A stretch of 64,000 nt of DNA from Nocardia miyunensis NBRC 108239 (GCF_001613065.1 NZ_BDBQ01000039.1:89055-153054), one strand, 5' to 3'; counted from the stretch's first letter, positions 26,207 to 37,229 are shown. The notes: a model not told the origin generated them from the letters alone. Program-made: numbers and translations.

Positions 26207-28345
26207 CTAGCGGCCGGTTAGGGCGAAGCGGATGTAGCTGAGCTGGGACAGGTTCCTGCGATGGATGGTCGCCGCCGCGATCCGCTGATCGAGTGCGGCG
26301 AGTTCGGCCGGGGCGTGTTGCAAAGCCAGGAGGCGCTGGGCGAATTCCTGCCGCTTGTTCGCAGCGAACGCCGTAGCGCTGGCGGCCTCGGACGCCAGCT
26401 GGGCCGACTGCGCCTCGTACTGTTGTTTGGCCCGATCCCTTTTCGGTCCGACTTCGTTTTCCGTCGTTTGCTGCCGCAGAGCCAGCCTGCTCATCTCACG
26501 CTCATGGTCGGATCGTATGGCGTCGGCATTGGACGGTTCGGTGCGCGTGAATCGCGCCTGGATTCTGGCGGCGTGTGTGGCGCGCCAGTTATCCAATGCG
26601 GTGGCTTTCACCTCGCCGATGCCCTTGACATAGACCGATCCCACGGCGGTCTGGAGGTAGGCGGTCACCGAGTTGTATGCGCCGCCGGGTGCGCTGAGGC
26701 TGATGCCGGTGAAGTCGGCAGCTGTTCGAATGCCCTGTGCGGCAAGTTCATTGGTCAGACGAGGGCCGATTCCGGGGATATCGGCCGCCGAAATCGGGAA
26801 CCGCTTCAGCTGATGCCAGACGAACATGGTCCTTTCTGCGGCGAGGGCCTTGTCCAGTCGGAGTCCCAACGTGTTGCGGAGATCGTTTCGCTCACGGTCG
26901 ATGGCGACGAGCGTGCGCTGTTTTTCCTGTTCTATGGCCGCGAGGTCCGCGTTGTACCTGTCCTGCCAGTACTTTCGCTGAGCGGGCAGCTGCTGCAATC
27001 GGACGTCCTCGAGCTGATCCAACTGCACTTGTTCGCTGTGCACGACCGCCGCGGCCGTGGCAACGTCGGCAACCTCCGCCCGCCGCTGCCGGAGTTCTCC
27101 GAAATGTCGCCGCAGCTCGGCGGTTTCGGGTCTGGCGCGCTGTGCCGCCCGTACGAGGAGCGCGGCGACCAGTGGCGGAATGACGGCCAGCGGGGGAGTC
27201 AGGATGAGCAGGGCGGGCAGGGCGACGGCGATCAACAACACCAGCAGGATCAACGCCATGACGTCTCGGGCCCCGCGTACGGCGAATCGCCGCAGGGGCG
27301 CGGTGGCGGGCGCAGGTCGGTGGGTTGGTGGGTGCGCCGCCGACACCTGCCCTGTCATCCAGCCCGGCAGCCCCTGGGTGGTGGTCGCGGATGTGGCGAT
27401 CGGGGCAGCAACCTCGCCGGTCATGGCGGTCGCCAGCACGGGCAGCGCGGCCAGCGGTTGTGCGGCGAGCGATCGCAGCTGCTCCGCCAGCTGCCGGACC
27501 TCCGGATTCGCATGCGTGAGCAAGGCCGGAAAGCGTTGTGAAAAGTCAGGATTCGTGAAATCGTTTTCGGCGAGCAAGAGGTACTCGCCCTGTGGTTCGT
27601 GCAACTGCCGCCACAGGTCTGGATCGATCGCGATGGCTTTGAGTGCCCCGTAGATGACCCAGGCGGAGAAGCGATCCAGGTCGGTGCCGAAGTCGTCGTT
27701 TCCACGCTGCGGCGACTGATAGTTGCGATGCCCGCGCTCGGTTCCGCCCAAACTGCCCAACGCGGGCACGTACATTCCGTCGTAGTCCACTAATCGGAGC
27801 GTGCAGTCCCCGGTGACCAGGAGATTGCCGTGCTGTAGATCACCGTGCGCGATGCTGTGCGCTTCGAGATCGGACATCAGACCCGCGAATCGTTCGGCGA
27901 GCCGATCGACACCCGGCTGGTCGTCGTGATGAAGGTCCAACCATGCCGACAGGGTCATGCCCTGCGCCCACTCCATTTTCAGGATGGGATATCTGATCCC
28001 GCCAACCAGGATGGCGTCGGGTAGGTACTCGAAACCGATTTTCCACGGTTGGGAGAGGTTGGCGGCCGAAAGGGTGGCCAACTGCTCGCTGATCGCGCGG
28101 TATCGCGCTTGCTGGTCCGGGATGTAGCGGGTGAAGCACTTGATGGCGTACCGGGTTCCGCTGGCCTGGTGGGTCACCGGGAAGACACTGGCGAAGTTGC
28201 CGGAGATCCCGCGGGGCTGACGCAGTGTGGTGAGCTCGGGGACCGAGGTTCTCAGCTCGGCGTCGGTGAAGCAGATGTCCGGATGTTGAAGGGCTTCCTG
28301 ATAGGCGCCGGCGGTCGGAAATTCCCGGGGTGTGGTCGTGGCCAT
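26207..28345 (-). CDS. Membrane-anchored atypical protein kinase with helix-hairpin-helix domain (YegI-like)
   Basis: 712 aa. The kinase domain fills residues 45-250: a Gly-rich loop area (GISGNFASVFPV), Lys69 in RYAIKCF, catalytic loop HGDLQHGN (167-174) and metal-binding DYDG (187-190). This HGD/DYDG variant is that of bacterial TerY-P triad kinases and of E. coli YegI. A membrane hairpin follows (ALILLVLLIAVALPALLIL and PLAVIPPLVAALLV, around 358-395). Next come a long coiled coil rich in Arg/Glu/Gln, a helix-hairpin-helix unit (ISAADIPGIGPRLTNELAAQ, then YVKGIGEVKATALDNW), and a second coiled coil. It lies 5 bp after PP2C 1, so co-translation is likely. HhH suggests contact with DNA; this is inferred. 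Confidence 0.87.
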   Translation of the reverse strand: MATTTPREFPTAGAYQEALQHPDICFTDAELRTSVPELTTLRQPRGISGNFASVFPVTHQASGTRYAIKCFTRYIPDQQARYRAISEQLATLSAANLSQPWKIGFEYLPDAILVGGIRYPILKMEWAQGMTLSAWLDLHHDDQPGVDRLAERFAGLMSDLEAHSIAHGDLQHGNLLVTGDCTLRLVDYDGMYVPALGSLGGTERGHRNYQSPQRGNDDFGTDLDRFSAWVIYGALKAIAIDPDLWRQLHEPQGEYLLLAENDFTNPDFSQRFPALLTHANPEVRQLAEQLRSLAAQPLAALPVLATAMTGEVAAPIATSATTTQGLPGWMTGQVSAAHPPTHRPAPATAPLRRFAVRGARDVMALILLVLLIAVALPALLILTPPLAVIPPLVAALLVRAAQRARPETAELRRHFGELRQRRAEVADVATAAAVVHSEQVQLDQLEDVRLQQLPAQRKYWQDRYNADLAAIEQEKQRTLVAIDRERNDLRNTLGLRLDKALAAERTMFVWHQLKRFPISAADIPGIGPRLTNELAAQGIRTAADFTGISLSAPGGAYNSVTAYLQTAVGSVYVKGIGEVKATALDNWRATHAARIQARFTRTEPSNADAIRSDHEREMSRLALRQQTTENEVGPKRDRAKQQYEAQSAQLASEAASATAFAANKRQEFAQRLLALQHAPAELAALDQRIAAATIHRRNLSQLSYIRFALTGR

Positions 28346-28350
28346 CGGCG

Positions 28351-29169
28351 TTACCGGCCCTCGAAATCGATTCGAATCAGCGCGACATCGTCGTTTCGTA
28401 CCTCTTGCCGGTCTCGGCGGGTGTCCAGCCAGTCGGAGAATCGGCTCGAGTCGTGCGGACCGCCGAACTCCAGCAGTTCGTGTAGTGCGGCGGTGGGATC
28501 GGAGGCCGCCAGGAACCAGGCTGCCAATGCGTCGGACATGAGCAGTAGCCGGTCACCGGGAACGCATACGCCCTCGGTGAGCTCAGTGCGCTCCCACAGC
28601 AGCGCGGTGTCGTGGTTGCGGCTACCGAAGAGATTCGGGTCCGTCCCGAACTCCTCGGTGGTGTGCACCGGAAACGCGTTGAGTGGCAGTTCGTCACGGA
28701 TATGGAATAGGCAGGTGTCCCCCAAAGCGGCTGCCTGCCATCGCCATTCGGCTACGCGTTCCGGCGTGACCAGCACACAGAGCAGGGTCGCGAAGGTGCT
28801 GCCCGCCAGCTTCGACTGCTCGTACCACGCCAGCGGGCGGCCTGCCGCGGCCCGATCGGACGAGTACTCGGCCAGCCACGGATTCCATCGGGCCACCACT
28901 TCGGCGGCGAAGTCCTCGAATGCCGCGCCGGTTCCGAAGAACTGCGGATCGGACAGGGCTCTCGTGGCCGACGCGGCGGCGAGCATTGCGGCCCAATCCT
29001 TGGACAACATGCTCTCGGTCGCTCCGTCGCACACACTCGCGGCGATAGGGCCCGAGACAAGTTCGTCGAAGGGGACCTGTGGCAGTACGCACACCGCGTC
29101 CTCGCACTCCGCCCCGGTCAAGCCGCGCTTGGGCACTACCAGATGGGTGACGTACAGGCCCGGTGTCAT
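28351..29169 (-). CDS. PP2C-like protein phosphatase of triad 1 (YegK-like)
   Basis: 272 aa from ATG 29169 (GTG 29172 immediately before it). PP2C metal-binding motifs are present in divergent form: GAECEDAVCV near the start, AASVCDGATES (the DG pair), AALGDTCLFHI, LLLMSDALAAWFL in place of the usual SDG, and EVRNDDVALIRIDF at the end. It should remove phosphate placed by the neighbouring kinase. The start overlaps the stop of VWA 1 (TGATG), and the next gene, kinase 1, begins 5 bp after its stop. The VWA-PP2C-kinase order is that of the TerY-P triad and of E. coli yegL-yegK-yegI. Confidence 0.83.
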   Translation of the reverse strand: MTPGLYVTHLVVPKRGLTGAECEDAVCVLPQVPFDELVSGPIAASVCDGATESMLSKDWAAMLAAASATRALSDPQFFGTGAAFEDFAAEVVARWNPWLAEYSSDRAAAGRPLAWYEQSKLAGSTFATLLCVLVTPERVAEWRWQAAALGDTCLFHIRDELPLNAFPVHTTEEFGTDPNLFGSRNHDTALLWERTELTEGVCVPGDRLLLMSDALAAWFLAASDPTAALHELLEFGGPHDSSRFSDWLDTRRDRQEVRNDDVALIRIDFEGR

Positions 29170-30005
29170 CACCGCAGTTCGGTCGCGCGGGTCCCGATGT
29201 CCAGGAATTGAACGACCGAGGTGATGTCCGCGTTGTAGACGAATCCTCTTGTGGTTTCGCCGATCTGGTGCCCTTGCGCTGCGGCGTATGACCGCATGTG
29301 GCTGGGCAGCACGCTCGACATCGCGAACAGTGTTTGCGCGTAGGTGTCGGGCAGACCGACGTCGGAGCCGGGGAAGGTCACCGGTGAGCCGCCCGTTGCA
29401 GAGACGTGCAGGTTGAACAGTAGGACCGCACCGTCGGCGGTTGCCTGCGAGGTGATGGCGGCGGCGGCTTCGGTGGGGGCGCCGTCGGTCGATTCACCAT
29501 CGGTGAGATTGATGACGATGGGTGGGAAGCCGCCGGGGTGTTGCCCGATCCAGCCTCGCACCAGGGTTTCCGCGTATCGGAGCGCGCGATTCATGGGTGT
29601 GCCGCCACCGATGACGGGGTCCATCCATACCGGGAACTGCACCGTGGACTCGACCAGTCCGCCGGCGCCGTCGGGGATCTTCTTCGACCGTTCCTCCACG
29701 CGCGCCGGGTTATCGGCAACCTCACTGAGCGGCACCAGGTCACGGCCGGTGAGCGAACCGGAGAAGGCCGATCCGACGGTAGCGCCGTACCCGATCACCG
29801 CGACATGGAAGTAGTCCCGGACCCCTTCCTCCTTGGCGCATTTGACCGCCAGCTCGGTCAACAGCCGGTTGATCGCGTCGGCGACGACGTCGGCCTTCTT
29901 CTGCGGGACTTCGCCGCCGATCAGGTCACCCATGGACGTCGACTGATCGACGAGGAAAATGAAGCAGGTTGGATTGGTGCGGCTGATCTCCGCCGTGTAC
30001 GGCAT
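29169..30005 (-). CDS. VWA-domain protein of triad 1 (TerY/YegL-like)
   Basis: 278 aa from ATG 30005, which has GGGGAG eight bases upstream; a longer reading to 30137 adds unrelated residues. The von Willebrand A fold carries a full MIDAS metal site: DQSTS (Asp20, Ser22, Ser24) in IFLVDQSTSMGDL, Thr in GGGTPMNRALRYAE and Asp in INLTDGEST. TerY-family VWA proteins act as metal-dependent scaffolds or switches for a kinase-phosphatase pair. Upstream, 144 bp separate it from the kinase 2 stop, so triad 1 may have a promoter of its own or be read through from triad 2. Translationally coupled to PP2C 1. Confidence 0.85.
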   Translation of the reverse strand: MPYTAEISRTNPTCFIFLVDQSTSMGDLIGGEVPQKKADVVADAINRLLTELAVKCAKEEGVRDYFHVAVIGYGATVGSAFSGSLTGRDLVPLSEVADNPARVEERSKKIPDGAGGLVESTVQFPVWMDPVIGGGTPMNRALRYAETLVRGWIGQHPGGFPPIVINLTDGESTDGAPTEAAAAITSQATADGAVLLFNLHVSATGGSPVTFPGSDVGLPDTYAQTLFAMSSVLPSHMRSYAAAQGHQIGETTRGFVYNADITSVVQFLDIGTRATELR

Positions 30006-30149
30006 GTGTACTCCCCATTGTGTGAACCCCGGACACGACAGGCGTGCGCCCGAAACCGTGTCTACCGTAATGAAATCGGACCGCCGGGACGGTGTCAATC
30101 GGAACGCTGTCGACCCCTGTAACGGGATAGTTGCCAATCGATGAGTCGA

Positions 30150-32182
<2,033 letters not shown>

Positions 32183-32186
<4 letters not shown>

Positions 32187-32884
32187 AGTTGCACCACGCA
32201 GACGGTTGTGTCGTCGTTGTCGAGGTCGTCGTGGGCGCGGGCGTCCGTGACCCACTGGGCGAACGCCTCCTCCGTGGCGAGGTGCTCTCCCATGTCAACT
32301 TTCCGGCCCTGCTCGTGAGCGCGCAGTAGGTACTTCGACAGTGCGTCGGTTGCGAGTAGCAGCGTGTCCCCCGGCTGATATGGAATGGTGAAGCGCCACA
32401 GTGACTTACGAAACGTGTCGGCATCGCCGAACGGTGACCGTATGGACGGTGGGTTACGGCCGAAACGTGTGCAGCCGTCCACTGGCCCGGCCGTAACCAG
32501 GCTTTCGTCCCGGAAGTGGAGCAGGCACGAATCCCCGACGGCGGTGACGTCGTAACAGGCGCGATCGGGGGTGAGGCGTACCCCGACGAAGGTCGCCCCC
32601 GCGCCCCGCGCCAGTTTCGATTTCGCGTGCCACGGCAGCGTCGGCAGGTACACCTCATCGCGCCACAGGCGGCGCAGCCGGGTTAGCTCTGCGGCATCCC
32701 ATGGCTCGATGTGTTCTCGGACATACGCTTTCACCAGGATGTCGGCCCACACCTCGGCACGCGCCGAGTCGGAGGTGCCGTCGGCGATCGCGAACCGGTC
32801 CGCGCTGGCATCGGCGCGGTCCTCGTTCACGGGTTTGTCGGCTTTTGTTATCGACCACAGCGTTGCAGTAGCGCTGGGCATCAC
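32183..32884 (-). CDS. PP2C-like protein phosphatase of triad 2
   Basis: 233 aa, shorter than its counterpart in triad 1. PP2C motifs: VNEDRADASADRF near the start, AIADGTSDSA (DG pair), TAVGDSCLLHFRDES, TLLLATDALSKYLL and the final DLDNDDTTVCVVQL. All positions expected to carry metal-binding Asp are filled. Start overlaps the VWA 2 stop (ATGA) and its stop overlaps the kinase 2 start (GTGA), so VWA 2, PP2C 2 and kinase 2 are a tightly coupled unit. Sequence likeness to PP2C 1 is limited to the motifs, so the two triads are old paralogues or came from different sources, not a recent tandem copy. Confidence 0.83.
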
Positions 32885-33801
32885 AGGTTCGTATCGCCCT
32901 CGGAATCCTCGTCGACCGGGTCGTGAGGTTCGGCGTGGGACGAGTCGCCCGCGGTCAACTCCGCGAGTCCGGTCGGCGTCACCGACCGGGTGCCGATGTC
33001 CAGAAAGTCGATCACCGCCGTCGCGTCCGCGTTGTACAGGAATCCGCGTGCACCGGACTGCACCGGGTATCCCATCGCCGCCGCGGCTTCCAGCATCGCG
33101 GGTGGTAGTTCGCTGGATAGTTCGTACAGCAGTGTGGCATTGGAATCGGACAGTGCCGCAGCGGAATTCGGAAGCCTGACCTGCTGGCTCTGCACTCCGG
33201 ACAGGTGCAGGTTGAATACGAGCGCCTGGCCGTCGTTGGTGCCCAGTTTACGGATCCGGGCGACGACGTCCCGTGGGTCGCCATCGGTGCTCATCCCGTC
33301 GGTCACGTTGATCACGATCGGCGGAAAGCTGGATGGATGTGCGGCGCACCATGATTCCACCACCGGTTCGATCGCGGTGAAGGCCGCCACCATCGGTGTT
33401 GCACCGTCGGCGACCGGGTCCACCCACACCGGCAAGTATTGCTGTTCCGGAATCACCCCGCCCGCACCGTCGGGGACGCGCCGGGTGACGGTGTCCACCC
33501 GCAACGGGTGCTCGGCGATATGCCCGACCGGCACGATCAGCCGACTCTTGTCGGTGCCGTAGAGGGCACCGCCGACCTCCGTGCCGTATCCTAGGACGCC
33601 GACCTCGAAGTAGTCGTGCACCTGCTCGTCGCCGCGGCTGCACAGCAAGACCGCATTGCCCAGAAGATTGTTCACCGCCAAGGCCAGTGCCTGCGCCTTC
33701 GACTGTCCGGTCTCGGCCCACGGTTCGGCCATCGAGAACGATCGGTCGATCGCGAGCAGTAGCAGTGCGGGCTGCCTACGGTTGATTTCCGCCGAGTACA
33801 A
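32881..33801 (-). CDS. VWA-domain protein of triad 2 (TerY/YegL-like)
   Basis: 306 aa from TTG 33801. I prefer this start over ATG 33837 because GGGGAG lies ten bases upstream, and from here LYSAEINRRQPALLLLAIDRS aligns without gaps with the first residues of VWA 1 (MPYTAEISRTNP...), placing the MIDAS Asp at residue 20 in both. MIDAS motifs: DRSFS, DGATPMVAAF and NVTDGMSTD. The C-terminal 30 residues are acidic (HDPVDEDSEGD) and have no counterpart in VWA 1. It is the first gene of the leftward operon; a palindrome lies just upstream. Confidence 0.84.
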   Translation of the reverse strand: MYSAEINRRQPALLLLAIDRSFSMAEPWAETGQSKAQALALAVNNLLGNAVLLCSRGDEQVHDYFEVGVLGYGTEVGGALYGTDKSRLIVPVGHIAEHPLRVDTVTRRVPDGAGGVIPEQQYLPVWVDPVADGATPMVAAFTAIEPVVESWCAAHPSSFPPIVINVTDGMSTDGDPRDVVARIRKLGTNDGQALVFNLHLSGVQSQQVRLPNSAAALSDSNATLLYELSSELPPAMLEAAAAMGYPVQSGARGFLYNADATAVIDFLDIGTRSVTPTGLAELTAGDSSHAEPHDPVDEDSEGDTNL

Positions 33802-33861
33802 GTTGAATCCTCTCCCCAGTTGATCCATGTCGGGCACACGCCGAGTGCTGTTCCCGCCGAG

Positions 33862-33878
33862 CCGTATTCGTGATACGG
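33862..33878. promoter_or_regulatory. Palindrome upstream of the triad operon
   Basis: CCGTAT-TCGTG-ATACGG, a perfect 6-bp inverted repeat around a 5-base spacer, about 60 bases before the TTG start of VWA 2 on the minus strand. It is suitably placed for an operator. The remaining gap (33802-34063) shows no gene. Confidence 0.4.
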
Positions 33879-34063
33879 CGTTGTACCTTGGTCAGAGTAG
33901 CGGAGCAGGAACGGATTTCGTGTATTTAGTGTCGAGTTCCTTTGTGCGACATTGCAAATGAGATTTCACGACCGGCCAGCGGGTTGAGTTGTCAGAGGGC
34001 GGCAGCGGGATCTCGTCGGCGTCGTTATGATCAGACCCGAGTATTGCTGGATCTGAGGTCGGA

Positions 34064-35500
34064 TCACCTGGTTCGGTTGTCGCGTGGCTGCCATGCTTCG
34101 AGCAGATCCGCAGGGGTGAAGACGGCATCGAGGTGATCGGCTGTCGCTCCGGAGCGGGTGACTGCGATCAGTGGGATCGGATCATCTGTCACTCGGTGGC
34201 GGTGGCGCTGGAGTGCGGTCAGGTCGTGGTTGTCGAAGGGGGAGTTCTCCAGCCATTTGATAGATCCCAAGAACGTCAGTTCGTGTGCGACGGGCTCTCT
34301 GTCAGCGCCCACGATGTCGATTTCGACGTCGTTGCTGCGGGTCCAATAGCCACCGATTGCGGGAACTGCGGGGATTCCGTGTACGGGCAGCAGGCGTGCC
34401 AGTGATTCGCGAATCAATGGCTCTACGGCGCGCCCGCGCCAGCTGGTCCATCCGCGGCGAATGCGTTCGAGGGTCAGGTCTGGGCGCATGCGGTCCAACT
34501 CGGCGAGGTGCGGGCCGAGGAAGGTCAGCCAGAAGCGGAGATATGGGTCGGTGATCCGATAGCGGCGTTCTTTCGAGGGAGTGAGGCTGATCGGGAGCTC
34601 GGCTGCGACGATGCCCTTGTCGGTCAGCAGCTCAGTGGCGCGTGACAGTGTCGAGTGCGCGATTCCGCCGGCTGCTCGGGCGATGTTGGTGAAGGTGCGT
34701 TCGCCGCTGCCGATTGCCGCCAGGACCTGGCGAGCTTGGGTCTGGTCCGGAAATTCGGCGGCCAGGGACAGTTGTGCGGAAACGACCAATGGGCTCACCG
34801 GATCTGCCAGTTCGCGGGAAAGGAATGCCTGGACATCCTCGCCCGTGTTCCAGCGCGCCGCGATGATGGGGAGCCCACCGGTGATCAGGGTGGCGTCGAA
34901 GGCGGCTGCCGGGGCGAGGCCCGTCATTGCGGCTACATCGGCCGGATTGAGTGGTCCCAGCCGCATTTCGGTGCCGCGTTGGTGGAATGGCCGTCCGTAT
35001 GAGGTCAGTGCCTGCATCATGGCGAGATCGGAACCGATGAGGATCAGCAGCACGGGTTTGCGCGACAGTTCGCGATCCCAAGCCCGCTGCAGAATGCTCT
35101 CGAACGCTCCTGCGGGGTCCATGAGGTATGGCAGCTCGTCGAGCACCACGACACTTGGCTGGTTCTCGGGCAAGATACTTGCGAGCTGGCGGAACGCGGC
35201 AGTCCAGTTGCCCGGTATGGCGTCGGCGAAGATGTCGGCGTCAGGCAGTGACGAACTTCGTACGGCGTCGGTGAACTCGGTCAGCGGCTCGGTGCCGAAG
35301 CCGATCTCGCTGGTATGAAAGACGTTTGGTACCCGGTTTCGGTCGACGAACTCCTCCACCAATGCGGACTTGCCGATTCGGCGTCGCCCGCGCAGGATCA
35401 GACATCGCCCCGGCCTGGTCGTGCCGATCTCCGCTCGCACTCCGTCCAATGCGGCGGACAGTGTGTTCAGTTCGCGCTCTCGTCCGATGAAGTCGCCCAA
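34064..35500 (-). CDS. ATPase of the archaeal-type (ATPase_2) / DUF234 family
   Basis: 478 aa from TTG 35500, with GGAGGTG a few bases upstream. STAND-like P-loop ATPase: DFIGRERELNTLSAALDG at the start, Walker A in LRGRRRIGKSALVEEF, Walker B in PSVVVLDELPYLMDP and sensor LLILIGSDLAMMQ. A winged-helix segment follows (RTFTNIARAAGGIAHSTLSR). The C-terminal DUF234 part has YWTRSNDVEIDIVGAD, which resembles a PD-(D/E)XK nuclease-like core. Members are common in mobile regions and archaeal genomes but their role is unproven; some authors regard them as toxin-like or defence-linked. It is on the same strand as the triads but has its own palindromic promoter. Part of the gene recurs at 39.5 kb. Confidence 0.85.
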   Translation of the reverse strand: MGDFIGRERELNTLSAALDGVRAEIGTTRPGRCLILRGRRRIGKSALVEEFVDRNRVPNVFHTSEIGFGTEPLTEFTDAVRSSSLPDADIFADAIPGNWTAAFRQLASILPENQPSVVVLDELPYLMDPAGAFESILQRAWDRELSRKPVLLILIGSDLAMMQALTSYGRPFHQRGTEMRLGPLNPADVAAMTGLAPAAAFDATLITGGLPIIAARWNTGEDVQAFLSRELADPVSPLVVSAQLSLAAEFPDQTQARQVLAAIGSGERTFTNIARAAGGIAHSTLSRATELLTDKGIVAAELPISLTPSKERRYRITDPYLRFWLTFLGPHLAELDRMRPDLTLERIRRGWTSWRGRAVEPLIRESLARLLPVHGIPAVPAIGGYWTRSNDVEIDIVGADREPVAHELTFLGSIKWLENSPFDNHDLTALQRHRHRVTDDPIPLIAVTRSGATADHLDAVFTPADLLEAWQPRDNRTR

Positions 35501-35521
35501 CCTGCACCTCCCTAGCGCTCT

Positions 35522-35559
35522 ATGCTATCGGTGTCGATAGTATTGCACAAGATACTATC
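35522..35559 (-). promoter_or_regulatory. Palindromic promoter of the DUF234 ATPase gene
   Basis: On the minus strand TTGTGC (35550-35545) and TAGCAT (35527-35522) are 17 bp apart, a good -35/-10 pair. The region is covered by two overlapping inverted repeats: CTATCG-gtgt-CGATAG (35525-35540) and GATAGTAT-n8-ATACTATC (35536-35559). A repressor bound there would block the -35, so autoregulation or control by an island repressor is plausible. Confidence 0.55.
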
Positions 35560-35629
35560 TCATTTGGGAGAATGTACGACGGTGCGGTTCGATCGACGTA
35601 GGAGGTGGTCGGGCGGCTTTGTAAGACGG

Positions 35630-36201
35630 TGGGCATGGGTGAGCCTCTTGCGAACATGAAGCGGGTTCTTGCTGCGGTGCAACGGATTACGTCGCCGTCG
35701 CCGGATGGATTCGGGATTTCGCAGCGGAGTGTCGTGGTGTCGACGGTGGGTTTGGCTCCGGCGATCCGGAAGTTGGCGGACACCGGGCTGTCGGTGACTT
35801 TGGCTGTGTCGCTGCATACTCCGGATGATGAGTTGCGGGATACGTTGGTGCCGGTCAATAATCGCTGGCCTGTGGCCGAGGTCCTGGATGCGGCAAGGTA
35901 TTACGCGGATCGGACGGGGCGCCGTGTGTCGATCGAGTATGCGTTGATCCGGGATATCAATGATCAGCCGTGGCGTGCGGACTTGCTTGGTTCGAAGTTG
36001 CACAAGGCGCTCGGGTCGCGTGTGCATGTGAATTTGATTCCGTTGAATCCGACTCCGGGTAGTAAGTGGGATGCGTCTCCGAAACCTGTTGAGCGGGAGT
36101 TCGTTCGGCGGGTTGAGGCGCAGGGGGTGGCGTGTACGGTGCGGGATACGCGGGGGCAGGAGATCGCGGCGGCCTGCGGGCAGCTCGCCGCCGAGGAATA
36201 G
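35630..36201 (+). pseudogene. rlmN 3'-half copy (complete 3' half, no radical-SAM part)
   Basis: An uninterrupted frame of about 187 codons from ATG 35638 matches the second half of RlmN nearly residue for residue: MGEPLANMKRVLAAVQRITS, VVSTVGLAPAIRKLADTGLS, VSLHTPDDELRDTLVPVNNR, DINDQPWRADLLGSKLHKAL and GVACTVRDTRGQEIAAACGQ. It lacks the N-terminal domain and the CxxxCxxC cluster, so it cannot methylate RNA alone. Likeness starts abruptly at TGGGCATGGGTGAGCC. It has no disrupting stops, so it is either recent or kept as a spare gene end. I read it as the displaced rlmN end after an insertion. Confidence 0.88.
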
Positions 36202-36262
36202 AAAGTTGTTCGTCGGGCTGCGGCGATCGTGGCCTGACCGCGACATGACCAGGCCATTCACC

Positions 36263-36299
36263 ATCCTCGGCCGCACCGGATGACGTTGAAACGGCCGTG
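36263..36299. repeat. Left arm of a perfect 37-bp inverted repeat
   Basis: This 37-base segment, starting ATCCTCGGCCGCACCGGATG and ending GGCCGTG, is the exact reverse complement of 39448-39484. The arms bound a 3.15-kb segment carrying a regulator, a truncated SDR and an aldo-keto reductase. The match stops exactly at both edges. Confidence 0.93.
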
Positions 36300-36359
36300 G
36301 CGCTGACTCAGACGGAGTGAAAAGGCTGGAATATCAGCCGAGTGCTTGAATCTCGGTCG

Positions 36360-37229
36360 CTACAGTAGCTTCTCCTGGCTGGCCGCCCACGACGCCAATA
36401 GGGCTAGACCGTCCGCGGTCGCCGTGCCAGTGGGCGCGGTGTAGACGTTCAGATGCATGCCGGGGTCGGCAGGCAGTTCCATCGACTCGACGTCCAGATC
36501 GAGCTGGCCCACTACCGGATGGTGCACACGCTTGCGTCCGGACCGGTGGAGCCGAACGTCCTGAGACGCCCACCGCTGCCGAAATAGTTCACTGCGTGTT
36601 GATAATTCACCGACCAGGGCGATCAGCTCCTCGTCGTGCGGATTGCGGCCGGCTTCCATGCGTAGCTTCGCGGCCACATCGCAGGCGATTCGGTCATAGT
36701 CGACGAAGAACGTTTGTGCCGCCTCGGGATCCAGATACACGAACCGCGCGGTGTTCGCCGGCCGTCGCGTGTCGGCCAGCACCGGTGAATACAGCGCGCG
36801 GGCAAGGTGATTCATGGCCAGCACGTCATAACGGCCGTTGCAAATCCAAGCCGGCGCATCGGTGATGGCGTCGAGCACCCGCGCAAGCGCCGGACGCACC
36901 GTCGCGTCGGGTCGCCGACGGCGTGGACCGCTGGGCGCCCTGGACTGCCGCGCAAGGTGGAACAGGTGATCGCGCTCGGCCTCGTCAAGTTGCAAGGCAG
37001 AGGCCAACGCGTCGAGCACCCCGTCGGAGGCGCCGGTGAGGCTGCCGCGCTCCATACGCACGTAGTAGTCGACCGATACCCCCGCTAGTAGAGCTACCTC
37101 TTCGCGACGCAGACCTTTGACCCGGCGGTTGCTGCCGTAGGCGGGCAGTCCGGCCCGCTCGGGCGCGATCCGCGCGCGACGCGAGCTCAGGAACTCGTTG
37201 ATCTCAGTGCGCAGATCGATCGTGGCCAC
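36360..37229 (-). CDS. XRE-family regulator with MmyB-like ligand-binding domain
   Basis: 289 aa. The N-terminal helix-turn-helix shows the usual family lead-in: EINEFLSSRRARIAPERAGL, then RRVKGLRREEVALLAGVSVD and YYVRMERGSLTGASDGVLDA. The C-terminal MmyB-like domain follows, with RVLDAITDAPAWICNGRYDV, MNHLARALYSPVL, NTARFVYLDPEAAQTFFVDY, HDEELIALVGELSTRSELFR and HPVVGQLDLDVESMELP. These regulators usually sit beside, and control, an SDR or aldo-keto reductase gene, as here. The ligand of this domain in relatives is thought to be a small hydrophobic or fatty-acid-like molecule. It lies inside the 37-bp inverted repeat cassette. Confidence 0.9.
   Translation of the reverse strand: MATIDLRTEINEFLSSRRARIAPERAGLPAYGSNRRVKGLRREEVALLAGVSVDYYVRMERGSLTGASDGVLDALASALQLDEAERDHLFHLARQSRAPSGPRRRRPDATVRPALARVLDAITDAPAWICNGRYDVLAMNHLARALYSPVLADTRRPANTARFVYLDPEAAQTFFVDYDRIACDVAAKLRMEAGRNPHDEELIALVGELSTRSELFRQRWASQDVRLHRSGRKRVHHPVVGQLDLDVESMELPADPGMHLNVYTAPTGTATADGLALLASWAASQEKLL

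Noticed and set aside
33892..34128. Small minus-strand open frame between VWA 2 and the ATPase gene
   Set aside because: It overlaps the end of the ATPase gene, has no ribosome binding site and no recognisable sequence, and covers the promoter region.
35630..36201. The rlmN 3' copy as a functional second methyltransferase
   Set aside because: It lacks the N-terminal domain and the radical-SAM CxxxCxxC cluster, so it cannot catalyse methylation alone.
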